The notes under the pieces: model-generated | The model's database searches: none | Told to the model about the DNA's origin: nothing | The model's input: only the letters and a program-made list of their open reading frames with translations | Made by a program: the position numbers and the translations under genes | Assembly: GCF_018263855.1 (NCBI RefSeq) | Contig: NZ_CP073318.1 | Coordinates: 2,046,001 to 2,110,000, forward strand | DNA from: Kutzneria sp. CA-103260 | GTDB lineage: Bacteria > Actinomycetota > Actinomycetes > Mycobacteriales > Pseudonocardiaceae | DNA length: 64,000 nt | Reading direction: 5' to 3' | Shown: one piece after another, positions 32,190 through 40,488 of the stretch | Layout of the letters: each line of letters opens with the position of its first letter | Position numbering within the stretch: position 1 is the first letter of the stretch

Positions 32190-32975
32190 TCAGGGATCCC
32201 GCCCGGCGTAGTGGTCTCCGCCGCTGCGGCCGATGGCGTTGGAGACAGCCAGGTCCAGCTCGTGCGCGCTCACCAGCCCGTAGACGATCAGCCGGGCGGC
32301 CTTGTCCAGCGGCAGTTCCCGTCGACGGGCGTGCTCGTTCAGCGCGAGCGCGGCCTGCGGCGGCGACAAACCGTGCCGCCCGGCCATGATGCCGGTGGCG
32401 AGCGCGATGTGGTTGCCTGCCCGCAGGCTCTTCAGGACCGGCTCGGCCCGCTCGGCGATGGCCGACACCTCGTGGCGCAGCCAGAGCGTGGTCAGGCCGA
32501 TTTCGATGAAGTCGCGCACCATGTTCCGAGCGCGCAGGACAGCGGCGGTGGCGTTGTCGAACCGGAACACGGAAAGCATGCCGACCGCCCGGCCGCACGC
32601 GTGCAGCGGCATGGTGTCGATCGCCGCGATGCCACCGTATCCCATGGCTGTCGCCAGGCTCGTCCAGTCGCGGCTCTGCGCCGTGCGGTAGGAACAGCTG
32701 ACCGGTTGCCCGGTGCGGCGGCTCTCCTGCCATGGCCCGTTCCGAGTCTGTGCTCGGTACAGCAACGTGTACCGTTCGTCCACCGGCGATCCGGCGATGA
32801 TGGGATCATCCCGGCCGTCCTGGAGCAGGATGCCGACCGGCATACGCAACAGCCGATGGCCCAGCTCGGCGGCGATGTCGACGGCGCCCGTCGTGCTGGT
32901 GGCGGCGCCCATCTCCCGGACGAGTCGGCTGATCGTGGACAGCGGCACTGAGCGCGCCCTCGGTGGTTTCGCCAT
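32190..32975 (-). CDS. GAF-ANTAR protein 4
   Basis: A 261-residue protein. Residues about 30-180 resemble a GAF fold (GAVDIAAELGHRLLRMPVGI, TMPLHACGRAVGMLSVFRFD). The C-terminal 70 residues form an ANTAR-type helix bundle (LKSLRAGNHIALATGIMAGR, then LSPPQAALALNEHARRRELP). The ANTAR signature is divergent: ALATGIMAGRHGLSPPQA instead of IEQAKGILMxR. AGAGGT precedes the ATG. Convergent with the PucR gene (21-bp gap). Possibly an antiterminator; ligand unknown. Confidence 0.75.
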   Translation of the reverse strand: MAKPPRARSVPLSTISRLVREMGAATSTTGAVDIAAELGHRLLRMPVGILLQDGRDDPIIAGSPVDERYTLLYRAQTRNGPWQESRRTGQPVSCSYRTAQSRDWTSLATAMGYGGIAAIDTMPLHACGRAVGMLSVFRFDNATAAVLRARNMVRDFIEIGLTTLWLRHEVSAIAERAEPVLKSLRAGNHIALATGIMAGRHGLSPPQAALALNEHARRRELPLDKAARLIVYGLVSAHELDLAVSNAIGRSGGDHYAGRDP

Positions 32976-33314
32976 GTCGGTTACCTCTGGTCACAGGTCG
33001 GTGCGGCCGATCGGCTCCTCCTTACGGTCCGCGCGGGGGAGGGACCGGGAGACCGGGCGCCGCGTCCGACATCAGGCTCCTGATCCGGTCCCGCTTCTCC
33101 CGCAGCGCCAAGCCTTCCGCCAGGCTTTCCGCGCGCGAGCGCGCGCGGTCGCGGGACGACCGCCTCGTCGCCTCGCGCGCTTCTCTGGAACCAACATCTG
33201 GATTGGAACCAACATCTGGATTGTCCTGCCCGCCGGCTCACCGTCGCAGAGTCCTTGGGCACAGGGCGGCCAGGGCCAATTCCCCGAATCCGCACCGCAA
33301 GCGGGACGGGCGGC
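32976..33314. other. Intergenic region with a tandem repeat
   Basis: About 340 bp between two minus-strand genes. It carries an alternating CG-rich stretch (around 33125-33160), two perfect 18-bp tandem repeats (33186-33221) and GC-rich repeats (33250-33275, CTTGGGCACAGGGCGGCCAG). No supported ORF. Confidence 0.5.
33186..33221. repeat. Two perfect tandem copies of an 18-bp unit
   Basis: The unit TGGAACCAACATCTGGAT occurs twice head to tail. It is markedly AT-richer than its surroundings. Could be slippage or a double protein-binding site upstream of the GAF-ANTAR gene at 32975. Confidence 0.85.
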
Positions 33315-33527
33315 TCAGGAGCCCGGGGCGTCGGTGGGCTGGCCGGCGGGCACGACGTGAGCGTCCGGCCCCGGGTACATGGTGGTGAGGCCGCCGGCGT
33401 CGAGCCAGCTCACGACGTAGGGTGGTGCGCCGTCCGCTGATCCGACCTCGACGATCGTCCCCCTCCGGGCCGGCTGACCGGTGCGGAATCCCTCGATCAC
33501 GAGAATGTCCCCGGGCTGCGCGCGCAT
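33315..33527 (-). CDS. DUF1918 protein, Rv0569-like
   Basis: A 70-residue small beta-rich protein: GDILVIEGFRTGQPARRGTI, then GSADGAPPYVVSWLDAG and YPGPDAHVV. This matches DUF1918 and, as I remember it, the DosR-regulated M. tuberculosis protein Rv0569. AAGGAG lies 7 bases before ATG 33527. It may bind nucleic acid through an SH3-like barrel, but no biochemical function is established. A GGGCC-ATT-GGCCC palindrome lies about 95 bp upstream, like the candidate dormancy boxes at 1-16 kb. This could be a second, detached member of the same regulon. Confidence 0.88.
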   Translation of the reverse strand: MRAQPGDILVIEGFRTGQPARRGTIVEVGSADGAPPYVVSWLDAGGLTTMYPGPDAHVVPAGQPTDAPGS

Positions 33528-34048
33528 GATGTGCTCCTTGTGGTCCTCTCGGCCGCCGGGCATGTGTGGTTTCCGCGACTCGATTGGCAGGCTAGGGGAG
33601 CCGCTGCCGACCGCGACAGGGGGCCATTGGCCCGGGCGGTGTTGCACTGTCCACTGTGGTCTGTCAGCGCCGCCGGGCGACGCAGTCGTGACGTCGGCTC
33701 CTCTCGCTCACGCGTCGGATGTGCCCCGAGTAATCGTCCGCGCACGGGCCGTGGGGCAGGCAGAGTCGAAGCGACCGCCGCGGGCGGGACCTTCGCCACC
33801 GCTGGGCGTGCGGCCGACCTTCGACGCAGGCCATGGGCAGGACCTCGGTGGACTTGTTCGGACTGTCCAAGGCGGAGTTCATCGAACAGGTGCGGGACGT
33901 CAGCACCGTCGGGGAGTTCCACGCCCCGCTCGCACCCGGGGAAATGGGGTCGTGCGGGCAACCAGTGGCGGATGTCCGCGCATGTGGGGCACTCCGTCGC
34001 CCGGTCCCGGCGCACCCTGGAACCCAACCGGGGAAGGGAGCGGCAGGC
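33528..34048. other. Intergenic region with possible gene remnant
   Basis: About 520 bp. A GC palindrome at 33618-33637 may serve the DUF1918 gene. At 33848-33943 (+) a frame reads VDLFGLSKAEFIEQVRDVST followed by VGEFHAPLAPGE. It looks protein-like, then dissolves into Arg/Ala/Pro-rich shadow coding. This may be the 5' end of a broken gene; no family recognised. Confidence 0.35.
33618..33637. promoter_or_regulatory. DosR-box-like palindrome upstream of the DUF1918 gene
   Basis: AGGGGGCCATTGGCCCGGGC contains GGGCC-ATT-GGCCC, a perfect 13-bp palindrome with an AT-rich centre, about 95 bp before the DUF1918 start. It resembles the elements before the USP, PRTase and pncB genes. Confidence 0.35.
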
Positions 34049-35064
34049 ATGGGCGCTTTGGCTCAGGACGGCGAGTTCGACATGCTGGACCGCATTCGGC
34101 GCGGCCTTGTCGGGGAGGGGGAGGTGCTGGACGGTCCGTACGGGCCTCGGCGCATCACCTACGCCGACGACACCGCGTCCGGGCGGTCGTTGGACTTCGT
34201 GGAGGAGTTCATCCGCGACCGGGTGCTGCCGCGCTACGCCAACACGCACACCGAGAGCTCGGGCACCGGCCTGTGGACCACGCGGCTGCGCGAGCAGGCT
34301 CGCCGGCTGATCCGGGATTCCGTCGGTGGCAGTGCCGACCACGTGGTCGTCTTCTGCGGGTCGGGCGCGACGGCGGCGGTGAACAAGCTGGTCGGCATCC
34401 TGGAAATCCGGATCCCCGCCGAGCTCGACGCGCGTCACCGGCTGCGCGAGCACATCCCCGCGCGGCAGCGGCCGGTGGTGTTCGTCGGTCCGTACGAACA
34501 CCACTCCAACGCGCTGCCGTGGCGGGAGTCGATCGCCGATGTCGTCGTCATCGACGAGGACGCGTTCGGCCATGTCGACACCGACCACCTGCGACGGGAA
34601 CTCGACCGGCATGCCGACCGGCCGCTGCGGATCGGCAGCTTCTCGGCGGCGTCCAACGTGACCGGTCTGCCCACCGACACCGACCGCATCGCCGCCCTGC
34701 TGCACGAGCACGGCGCGCTGTCGTTCTGGGACTACGCGGCCGCCGGCCCGTACGTGCCGATCCGCATGCGGGAGAGCGCACCCGGTCGTGGCGACCACAA
34801 GGACGCGATCTTCCTGTCGCCGCACAAGTTCGTCGGCGGACCGCAGACCCCCGGCGTGCTGGTGATGCACCGGGATCTGGTCGCCAACACGGTGCCGACC
34901 GCGCCCGGCGGCGGCACGGTCGCCTTCGTCGATCCGACCAGTCACCGCTATCTCGACGATCCCGTCGCGCGCGAGGAGGGCGGCACGCCGACCCGACCGG
35001 ACTGTCCGCGGACTTCGAGGCCCTGCGCTGGTTCCCGCTGCCACCGGCCTGCCTGGCCGGCTAG
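34049..35064 (+). pseudogene. Class V aminotransferase-like gene with internal deletion and frame change
   Basis: The first 310 or so residues are well conserved: GPYGPRRITYADDTASGRSL, FCGSGATAAVNKLVG, GPYEHHSNALPWRES, the PLP lysine (about residue 260) in FLSPHKFVGGPQTPGV. After AREEGGTP (about 34988) the family-like sequence stops. The last visible family-like segment, TGLSADFEALRWFPLPPACL, appears only in the next frame and ends at a TAG at 35064. The middle of the C-terminal domain is missing, so a deletion at about 34985-35000 removed roughly 100 or more codons and shifted the frame. In the original frame translation would run on into the downstream ligase gene without a stop. GGGAG precedes the ATG. 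Confidence 0.75.
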
Positions 35065-35155
35065 GGGGAGCCGACCCCGCCCAGCTCTGTTCAGGGCCGT
35101 CGACGATGGGGAATGCTCGTCACAGCTGACGACGACAGCGCAGGGGAGAGGCGTC

Positions 35156-36280
35156 ATGCCGACGACCGCCGGACTGGCGTTCACGCTCGGTGTCGAGGAG
35201 GAGTTCCTGCTGCTGGAAGCTGAATCCGGGCACGCCGTGCTCGCCTCGGCCGAGATGCTCCGGCTGCTCGACGGCGAGCCGGCCGTGGCCGCGGAGTTCA
35301 TGCGCTACCAGATCGAGACGGCCAGCATGGTGTGCGAGGGGCTCGACCAGGTGCGGTCGGAGCTGGGGCGGCTGCGTGGGCTGCTGGCCGCCGCCGCGCA
35401 GCGGGCGGGCTGTGTCCTCGTGGCCAGCGGCGTCGTGCCGTTCGGCGAACGACCGGGGCGCGCCGCGGTCACCGAGCTGCCGCGCTACCGGCAGCTCGCC
35501 GACCGGTTCCCGGCACTCGTCGCCAATGGCGGCACCTGTGGGTGCCACGTGCACGTCGGTGTGCCGTCCCGTGCGCTCGGCGTCGAGGTGCTGTCCCGCA
35601 TTCGGCCCTGGCTGCCGCAGCTGCTGGCCATCACCGCCAACTCACCCCTGGCGTGGGGGCGTGACACCGGCTGGGCGAGTTGGCGTTACCCGACGTGGTC
35701 GTGCTGGCCGACGGTTCGGACGCCGGAGACCTGGGTCGACGTCGCCCACTACGACGCGTCCGTGCGGGGTCTGGTCGACACCGGCGCCGCCGTCGACCGG
35801 CGCAGCGTGCACTTCCATGCCCGGCTGTCGCCGCGATACCCGACGGTGGAGGTGCGTGTGGCCGACGTCTGCCTGGCCGTCGACCAGGCCGTGCTGCTGG
35901 CCGGCCTCGTTCGCGCGCTGGCGGCGACAGCGGTCGAGCAGTTCCGCGACGGCCGGCCGCCGCCGGTGGTCCACACGCGGACGATCACGGCCGCGCTGGT
36001 GGCCGCCGCCCGAAACGGCATCGGCGGTCCAGGCATCGACGTCGTGACCGGCGATGCAGTGCCGCAGCGACATCTGGTCGACCGGTTGCTCGATCACCTG
36101 CGGCCCGGCCTGCGCACGACCGGCGACGGGGCCGAGGTGCAGCGGCTGGCGGCCGACGTCGCCGCGCGCGGCACCGGCGCGGACCGCCAGCGCGCGCTGT
36201 GGGCCGGCACGGACTCCCCGGCCGAGTTCCTGGCGGCGGTCGCCGGCGCGACGGCCGCGCCGGCGTCGTCTTCGGCATGA
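35156..36280 (+). CDS. YbdK-type carboxylate-amine ligase (glutamate-cysteine ligase 2 family)
   Basis: A 374-residue GCS2-family ligase. The N-terminal motif is LAFTLGVEEEFLLLEAESG (EEEF carries metal-binding Glu). YQIETASMVCEGL and NGGTCGCHVHVGVPSR form the His-containing active site, and HFHARLSPRYPTVEVRVADV the core beta sheet. These enzymes couple an amino acid to a small amine using ATP; YbdK itself has weak gamma-glutamylcysteine synthetase activity. GGGGAGAG lies 6 bases before the ATG. It shares its reading frame with the damaged aminotransferase upstream, with no stop between, so readthrough fusion protein is possible. Confidence 0.9.
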   Translation: MPTTAGLAFTLGVEEEFLLLEAESGHAVLASAEMLRLLDGEPAVAAEFMRYQIETASMVCEGLDQVRSELGRLRGLLAAAAQRAGCVLVASGVVPFGERPGRAAVTELPRYRQLADRFPALVANGGTCGCHVHVGVPSRALGVEVLSRIRPWLPQLLAITANSPLAWGRDTGWASWRYPTWSCWPTVRTPETWVDVAHYDASVRGLVDTGAAVDRRSVHFHARLSPRYPTVEVRVADVCLAVDQAVLLAGLVRALAATAVEQFRDGRPPPVVHTRTITAALVAAARNGIGGPGIDVVTGDAVPQRHLVDRLLDHLRPGLRTTGDGAEVQRLAADVAARGTGADRQRALWAGTDSPAEFLAAVAGATAAPASSSA

Positions 36281-36285
36281 GGAAG

Positions 36286-36316
36286 CCTCGGGTCCCGATA
36301 GGTGCGGGACCCGAGG
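36286..36316. terminator. Bidirectional terminator hairpin
   Basis: A perfect 12-bp stem CCTCGGGTCCCG / CGGGACCCGAGG with a 7-base loop lies between the ends of the convergent YbdK-type gene (36280) and sigma-factor gene (36325). No T-tract on either side, as usual in this GC range. Confidence 0.8.
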
Positions 36317-36324
36317 TGACCGGT

Positions 36325-37041
36325 TCACGTCGTTCGTCCGCGGGGAGAAGTCGGGGGGAATCCGTTGCAGGCGCGGAACTCCTGGACGTTGCCGATCTGG
36401 TCGCGCAGCGCGGTGAGCGCCCGGTGCTGGGCCACCCGGACCGCTCCCGGGGTGGACCCGACCAGGTCGGCGGTCTCCTCGGCGGACAGGCCGGCGACCA
36501 CCCGCAGCGCCACGATCTCGCGCTGTCGGTCCGTCAGCACCGTGAGTAGCTCGCGTAGGGAGTCGCTCAACTCCTGCCGCAGGAGCCGCTGTTCCGGGCC
36601 GGCCGTGGTCGCCGGCCGGTCGGGCACCTCGGGCACCGGCAGCGACCGGTCGCGGGCCACCGCCCGGCGGGCGTCCGCGACCTTGTGCTGGGCGATGCCG
36701 TACACGAAGGCCAGGAACGGCTGTCCCACGTTGCGGTAGGTGGGCAGGGCCGACGCCACCGAGAGGCACACCTCCTGCACCACGTCGTCGGCGGAGGTGT
36801 ACGACTCGCTCAGCCGGCCCATCCGGGCCCGGCAGTACCGCACCACCAGTGGTCTGATCGACTCCAGAACCCGCTGCGTGGCAACCGGATCGCGGTTGCT
36901 CGCGGCATCGACGAGCTCGCTGAGCCAGGCTTCCCGCCGGCAGGGCGGGCGCTGAGGTGTCCCGGGCCCGGTGGTGAGGGCTCGGCATCGAGCGCTCGGC
37001 GTCGGGCGGGTCGCAGTGGCGTCGGTCCGGTTGCTGTCCAT
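36325..37041 (-). CDS. ECF-type RNA polymerase sigma factor (SigD/ShbA-like)
   Basis: A 238-residue sigma factor. Region 2 (about residues 65-130) has RVLESIRPLVVRYCRARMGR and SADDVVQEVCLSVASALPTY, then FVYGIAQHKVADARRAVARD. Region 4 (about 165-220) has LLTVLTDRQREIVALRVVAG, LSAEETADLVGSTPGAVRVA. The layout and the TADDVxQE/FVYGIAxHKVADAxR pattern match the SigD/ShbA group rather than anti-sigma-controlled ECFs; no anti-sigma gene adjoins. AAGGAAG precedes the ATG. A Thr/Pro-rich N-terminal extension of 40 residues is unusual. Confidence 0.9.
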   Translation of the reverse strand: MDSNRTDATATRPTPSARCRALTTGPGTPQRPPCRREAWLSELVDAASNRDPVATQRVLESIRPLVVRYCRARMGRLSESYTSADDVVQEVCLSVASALPTYRNVGQPFLAFVYGIAQHKVADARRAVARDRSLPVPEVPDRPATTAGPEQRLLRQELSDSLRELLTVLTDRQREIVALRVVAGLSAEETADLVGSTPGAVRVAQHRALTALRDQIGNVQEFRACNGFPPTSPRGRTT

Positions 37042-37656
37042 CGTTGGCGCTTCCTTGATCGGTGCATTCGGGGCGCGGACCCTAGACGATGTGGCCACTG
37101 GCGGGCGCGGGGTCGCATGGGGCAGCCGGCGTGTGGAGCGCCGCATGCCGGTTGCGGCCCCGGAGTCGACCGGGCGCACGACGAGGCCGGTGGGGAGCTG
37201 CGAGGGGCGGTGAGCCCCGGAGGTGGTGGGATCCGCAGCCTGGCCGTCATGAGTGATGCACGACGCTGCCGTGGGCTGGGGCAGAACCGCGTTCGACGAC
37301 CGGCCGGGCGACTGTGCCCGTGGCATCGGTTGCGCCGGCCGCCGTCATACTGCGAACCACCAGGGTAGACCAGACGCCGCGTCGCGAGCGGTCACAAGCT
37401 CAAAAGTGTTTACGCTTTCCCCGATTCGGCCGAACCCGAACTGTGACGCGCAAGGCGTGGGCAGGTGCTTGCGGAGGACACGCTGCCATGCCGGCGGGTG
37501 TATGCGTTAGGCCGTCGGCAGTCATGCACGATGGCCTCTCCGCTCGGCGTGATGTCATCGCTACTCTGGGGGTGAGTGCCGGTATGGCGGGACGCGGCCC
37601 GGATCCGCACGGTGCCGCGGCGGGGTGGCGGCCCGCCTCTGATTGAAGGAGCGTCC
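37042..37656. other. Long intergenic region between divergent sigma factor and GAF-ANTAR genes
   Basis: About 600 bp. It includes an AT-richer stretch near 37390-37450 (CAAGCTCAAAAGTGTTTACG) that may hold promoters. Open frames on both strands lack ribosome sites and recognisable homology. I see no RNA structure. Confidence 0.5.
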
Positions 37657-38373
37657 ATTTCATCGCGCAGCGTGACCGACGCATTCGTGGAGCTGGCGGA
37701 TACGCTGATTCCCGATTTCGATCCCGACGACTTCGTGCAGCTGCTCGCCGACAGGTGTGTGGAATTGTTCGATGTCGCCGCCGCTGGGGTGCTTGTCGAC
37801 CTGCGCGGCCGGCTCCAGCAGGTCGGTGCCTCGTGTGAGCGCGTCAGGGCCCTGCACGCGTTCCAGCTTCAGCGCGATGAGGGGCCGACGCTGGAGTGCT
37901 ACCGGACGGGCGTCGCCGTGAGCGTGCCCGACCTGGACGCCTCGGCGCGACGGTGGCCGCTGTTCACGCCGATGGCTCGGCGGTGGGGATTCGACGCCGT
38001 GCACACGGTTCCGATGCGGTTGCGCAGCGAGATCATCGGCGCGCTGAGTCTGTTCCGTGTCGAATCTGGTTCGTTCGACGACGCGGCGGTGGAAACAGCT
38101 CAGGCAATGGCTGATGTGGCGACGATCGGTCTATTGCAGAAACGCGCGATCGGTCACCAGGAGGCGGTGGCCGCGCAGTTGCAGCAAGCGCTGAACAGCA
38201 GAGTGGTGATAGAGCAGGCGAAGGGTGTGGTGGCCGGGCGACTGGGGCTCGATGTCGACGTCGCCTTCGAATTGGTGCGCGGTTACGCCCGTGCGCACCA
38301 TGCGCGAATCAGTGCGGTTGGCGAGGCGATAGTCGCCGGCACGCTCGACCTCAAGGAGCTGGCCGCCTCGTGA
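37657..38373 (+). CDS. GAF-ANTAR protein 5 (possible ATT start)
   Basis: About 233-238 residues. N-terminal SRSVTDAFVELADTLIPDFD, a GAF domain (RCVELFDVAAAGVLVDLRGR, GPTLECYRTGVAVSVPDLDA, TVPMRLRSEIIGALSLFRVE), then ANTAR (QALNSRVVIEQAKGVVAGRL, to about residue 233). The only good ribosome site (AAGGAG at 37646-37651) is correctly spaced for an ATT codon at 37657, giving I-S-S-R-S-V-T. The nearest conventional start, GTG 37672, would lie 20 bases from it. A frame from upstream also exists. Closely resembles the protein at 16275. Predicted antiterminator. Confidence 0.85.
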   Translation: MSSRSVTDAFVELADTLIPDFDPDDFVQLLADRCVELFDVAAAGVLVDLRGRLQQVGASCERVRALHAFQLQRDEGPTLECYRTGVAVSVPDLDASARRWPLFTPMARRWGFDAVHTVPMRLRSEIIGALSLFRVESGSFDDAAVETAQAMADVATIGLLQKRAIGHQEAVAAQLQQALNSRVVIEQAKGVVAGRLGLDVDVAFELVRGYARAHHARISAVGEAIVAGTLDLKELAAS

Positions 38374-38661
38374 ATCGGGCGACTGTCGGCACCGGTTGGC
38401 CGGTTCGGACCCGGCTGCTCCCCGCCCCGGCATCGATATGCGCAACGCAAAGTGCATTTTTTGCTTGCGTCGCTCGGCAATGATGTGGTTCATGCTCTGA
38501 ACGGCGGTGCTCGCCGACCCCGCGTCGTGCGCAGAATTGTCTGGGTACCTGCTCTCTCGCCCAGTACCGCCCCGGCCTCCCTGCGGCTCCGCGATCATCT
38601 GTCGTCAGGAGGCGAACGATGCCGACGCTCCCGCATGTGACACACGCAGGAGGTATGGGGC
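38374..38661. other. Intergenic region with AT-rich inverted segment
   Basis: The segment 38441-38469 (CGCAACGCAAAGTGC then ATTTTTTGCTTGCG) can form an imperfect hairpin ending near a T-run. It may be the terminator of the GAF-ANTAR gene. The rest shows nothing clear. Confidence 0.4.
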
Positions 38662-39540
38662 ATGTCCCAGTACCCTCCGCCTGATCGGAGTTCCGGCCGG
38701 ACCGGTGAGTCCGCCAGGAGAGCGGTCACCCGTCGAAGTGTGCCGTCCGGACTGGACGGCATCGACCGGCCCAGCGCCGGCCAGCGGCGTTTCCGCGCAT
38801 TCCTCGCGATCCTGTTGCTCAACGACGGCGCCCGCGCGCACCGGGCCGAGGCCTGCGACGAATTCGTCGCCGACGTCCACCGGGCTGTCGCGTGGTGGGA
38901 CCTCAGCGACTGGGAGCGGCACGACTTCTCGTTCGTGCCGCAACGAGACGAGTTGATCGTGCTCTCCGACCAGCCGCGCCACCTGGCCGAGGCCATGTCC
39001 GTGCGCCTGGCCGGCCCACGCCCGAGTGGCATACCCGGCCTCCAGTTGCTCGACGCCCATCCGGACGGCGCGTGGTTCAGGTTCTGGCATCCTCCGACGC
39101 GCGGGCTGGCGCAGGCGAGATCCACCAGGCTGCCGACGGTTCGGCCGGACGTCACCGCCACCCGGCTGCCCGGGGCCGAGCACACGCTGCCAGCCGCGCC
39201 GCAGTTGGCCGATGTGGAGCGGCGAGCGCTGCAAGTGATGTCACGGACACATCCGGACGTCCAGCATCTGCTCGCGGCCGTGCTGGCCCGGCTGGCGTGC
39301 AGCGGTCGGACCGGCCTGACCGCGGCAGAGAGATCGGTGCGGCGGTGGTACTCGCTGTGGGGCACGGGGCTGCGCTGGACACTGCGCGGCGGCAGCGAGG
39401 TCGCGGCCGCCGAGCTCGCCGCCGCGCTGACCGCCCCCATGACCGGTCTGGCCGAAGCGTCGATCAGCAGATACGTCGACGGTGTCATCACGGTCGGGTG
39501 CCGGCGGGCGACGCTGGAACTCATCGGCAAGCCGGTCTAG
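38662..39540 (+). CDS. Hypothetical protein
   Basis: 292 residues, no signal peptide or membrane helix. AGGAGGT sits 7 bases before the ATG, and codon usage is normal. The N-terminus (1-40) is Ser/Arg/Pro-rich. From residue 40 the protein has a compact, mixed look with Trp-rich segments (VHRAVAWWDLSDWERHDFSF, then LDAHPDGAWFRFWHPP) and a helical C-terminus. I recognise no domain. It stands between a GAF-ANTAR gene and a GAF protein gene; the 60-bp space to the latter is convergent. Good evidence for a real gene, none for function. Confidence 0.7.
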   Translation: MSQYPPPDRSSGRTGESARRAVTRRSVPSGLDGIDRPSAGQRRFRAFLAILLLNDGARAHRAEACDEFVADVHRAVAWWDLSDWERHDFSFVPQRDELIVLSDQPRHLAEAMSVRLAGPRPSGIPGLQLLDAHPDGAWFRFWHPPTRGLAQARSTRLPTVRPDVTATRLPGAEHTLPAAPQLADVERRALQVMSRTHPDVQHLLAAVLARLACSGRTGLTAAERSVRRWYSLWGTGLRWTLRGGSEVAAAELAAALTAPMTGLAEASISRYVDGVITVGCRRATLELIGKPV

Positions 39541-39600
39541 CCGCCGGGCTCCTGCTCGCCCTCGCCGGGCTACTGGCGTTGGGCACGCCTGCGCCCGGCT

Positions 39601-40488
39601 CTAGAGCACGCCGAGTTCGTACGCGGTCAGTCGAATCGCGCGGATGGTGTCGTCCAGCGCGGCGATCCCGGCCTGCACTCGCCGGGCGACGTGATCGTCG
39701 GTGATCAGCGACGTGGACTCGGCGAAACTCAGCCCCGCCTGGAGGATCCCGTTGACCGCGTCGTCGAGGACCTGGGCCAGCGCCGCCTCTCGCGACACCG
39801 CCCCGTGCCCGGAGCCGCTCGACACACCCGGAGGCACGCTGCCCAGATGGTGCGCGACGACGGCGCCGGCGAGGTGGCCGTAGAGCCCCATGAACTGCAG
39901 TTGCCGTTCATCCGGCTCAGTGGGCTGCCGCCGGTGGGTGGAGATCATGCCGATCATGCGGCCGCCGCCGTCCAGCAGCGGCGTGGACTGGACGGCGCGA
40001 ACGCCGGCGGCGCGGAACACTTGTTGGTGCGGTGTGCAGGCCGGGTCCTCCCGGACGTCGGCCACGACCACCTGCGCGCCGCAGGACGCGGCCCGTCCGC
40101 AGACGGAACCGCTGTCGTTGACGATCGCGAAGTGATCCACGAACTCGGCGCCGAACCCGAACTGGGTGACCAGCACCAGTGAGTCGTCGGCCGGGTCGAT
40201 GAGCTGGATGTTCCCGGCCTCGGCGGCCATGAGCGACAACGCGTCCTCGAGCAGCGTCGGCAGGACCGCCGCGAGCGGGGGGCGTTCGTGCGGCGACGCG
40301 GTCGCGGCGTTCAGGCTCTGGACCAGCCGGGGTCCGTTGAGGGCGAGATCGGCGAAGCCGAGCAGTTGGTCGGCGGTCGGAGTGCTCGTCGCCGCGGGCC
40401 TCGGACGGGACCACACCGCCGGGTCGAGATAGGAGGCCGTGACATGGGCCAGCGGCTCGGTCAGGTTCTGGCTCGTGCTCATCGACAT
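39601..40488 (-). CDS. GAF protein with degenerate HisKA_3-like C-terminal stub
   Basis: A 295-residue protein. The GAF domain is at about residues 75-205 (EDALSLMAAEAGNIQLIDPA, FAIVNDSGSVCGRAA, TPLLDGGGRMIGMISTHRR). The C-terminal 60 residues (LDDAVNGILQAGLSFAE, VQAGIAALDDTIRAIRLTAY) follow the dimerisation helices of NarL/DevS-type histidine kinases. Asp stands where the phospho-acceptor His is expected, and there is no ATPase domain. It could be a ligand sensor that dimerises with other kinases. GAGGTGAG precedes the ATG. The kinase-stub reading is my interpretation; the GAF domain is clear. Confidence 0.72.
   Translation of the reverse strand: MSMSTSQNLTEPLAHVTASYLDPAVWSRPRPAATSTPTADQLLGFADLALNGPRLVQSLNAATASPHERPPLAAVLPTLLEDALSLMAAEAGNIQLIDPADDSLVLVTQFGFGAEFVDHFAIVNDSGSVCGRAASCGAQVVVADVREDPACTPHQQVFRAAGVRAVQSTPLLDGGGRMIGMISTHRRQPTEPDERQLQFMGLYGHLAGAVVAHHLGSVPPGVSSGSGHGAVSREAALAQVLDDAVNGILQAGLSFAESTSLITDDHVARRVQAGIAALDDTIRAIRLTAYELGVL

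Noticed and set aside
33125..33160. Alternating CG-rich stretch that could be read as Z-DNA or a repeat
   Set aside because: In a genome this GC-rich such runs are common; no regular repeat unit is present.
33186..33221. CRISPR-like repeats
   Set aside because: Only two directly adjacent 18-bp copies without spacers, and no cas genes.
33848..33943. Protein-like frame VDLFGLSKAEFIEQV... as a separate gene
   Set aside because: Only about 30 plausible codons, then shadow-like sequence; no ribosome site or family. Mentioned only as a possible remnant.
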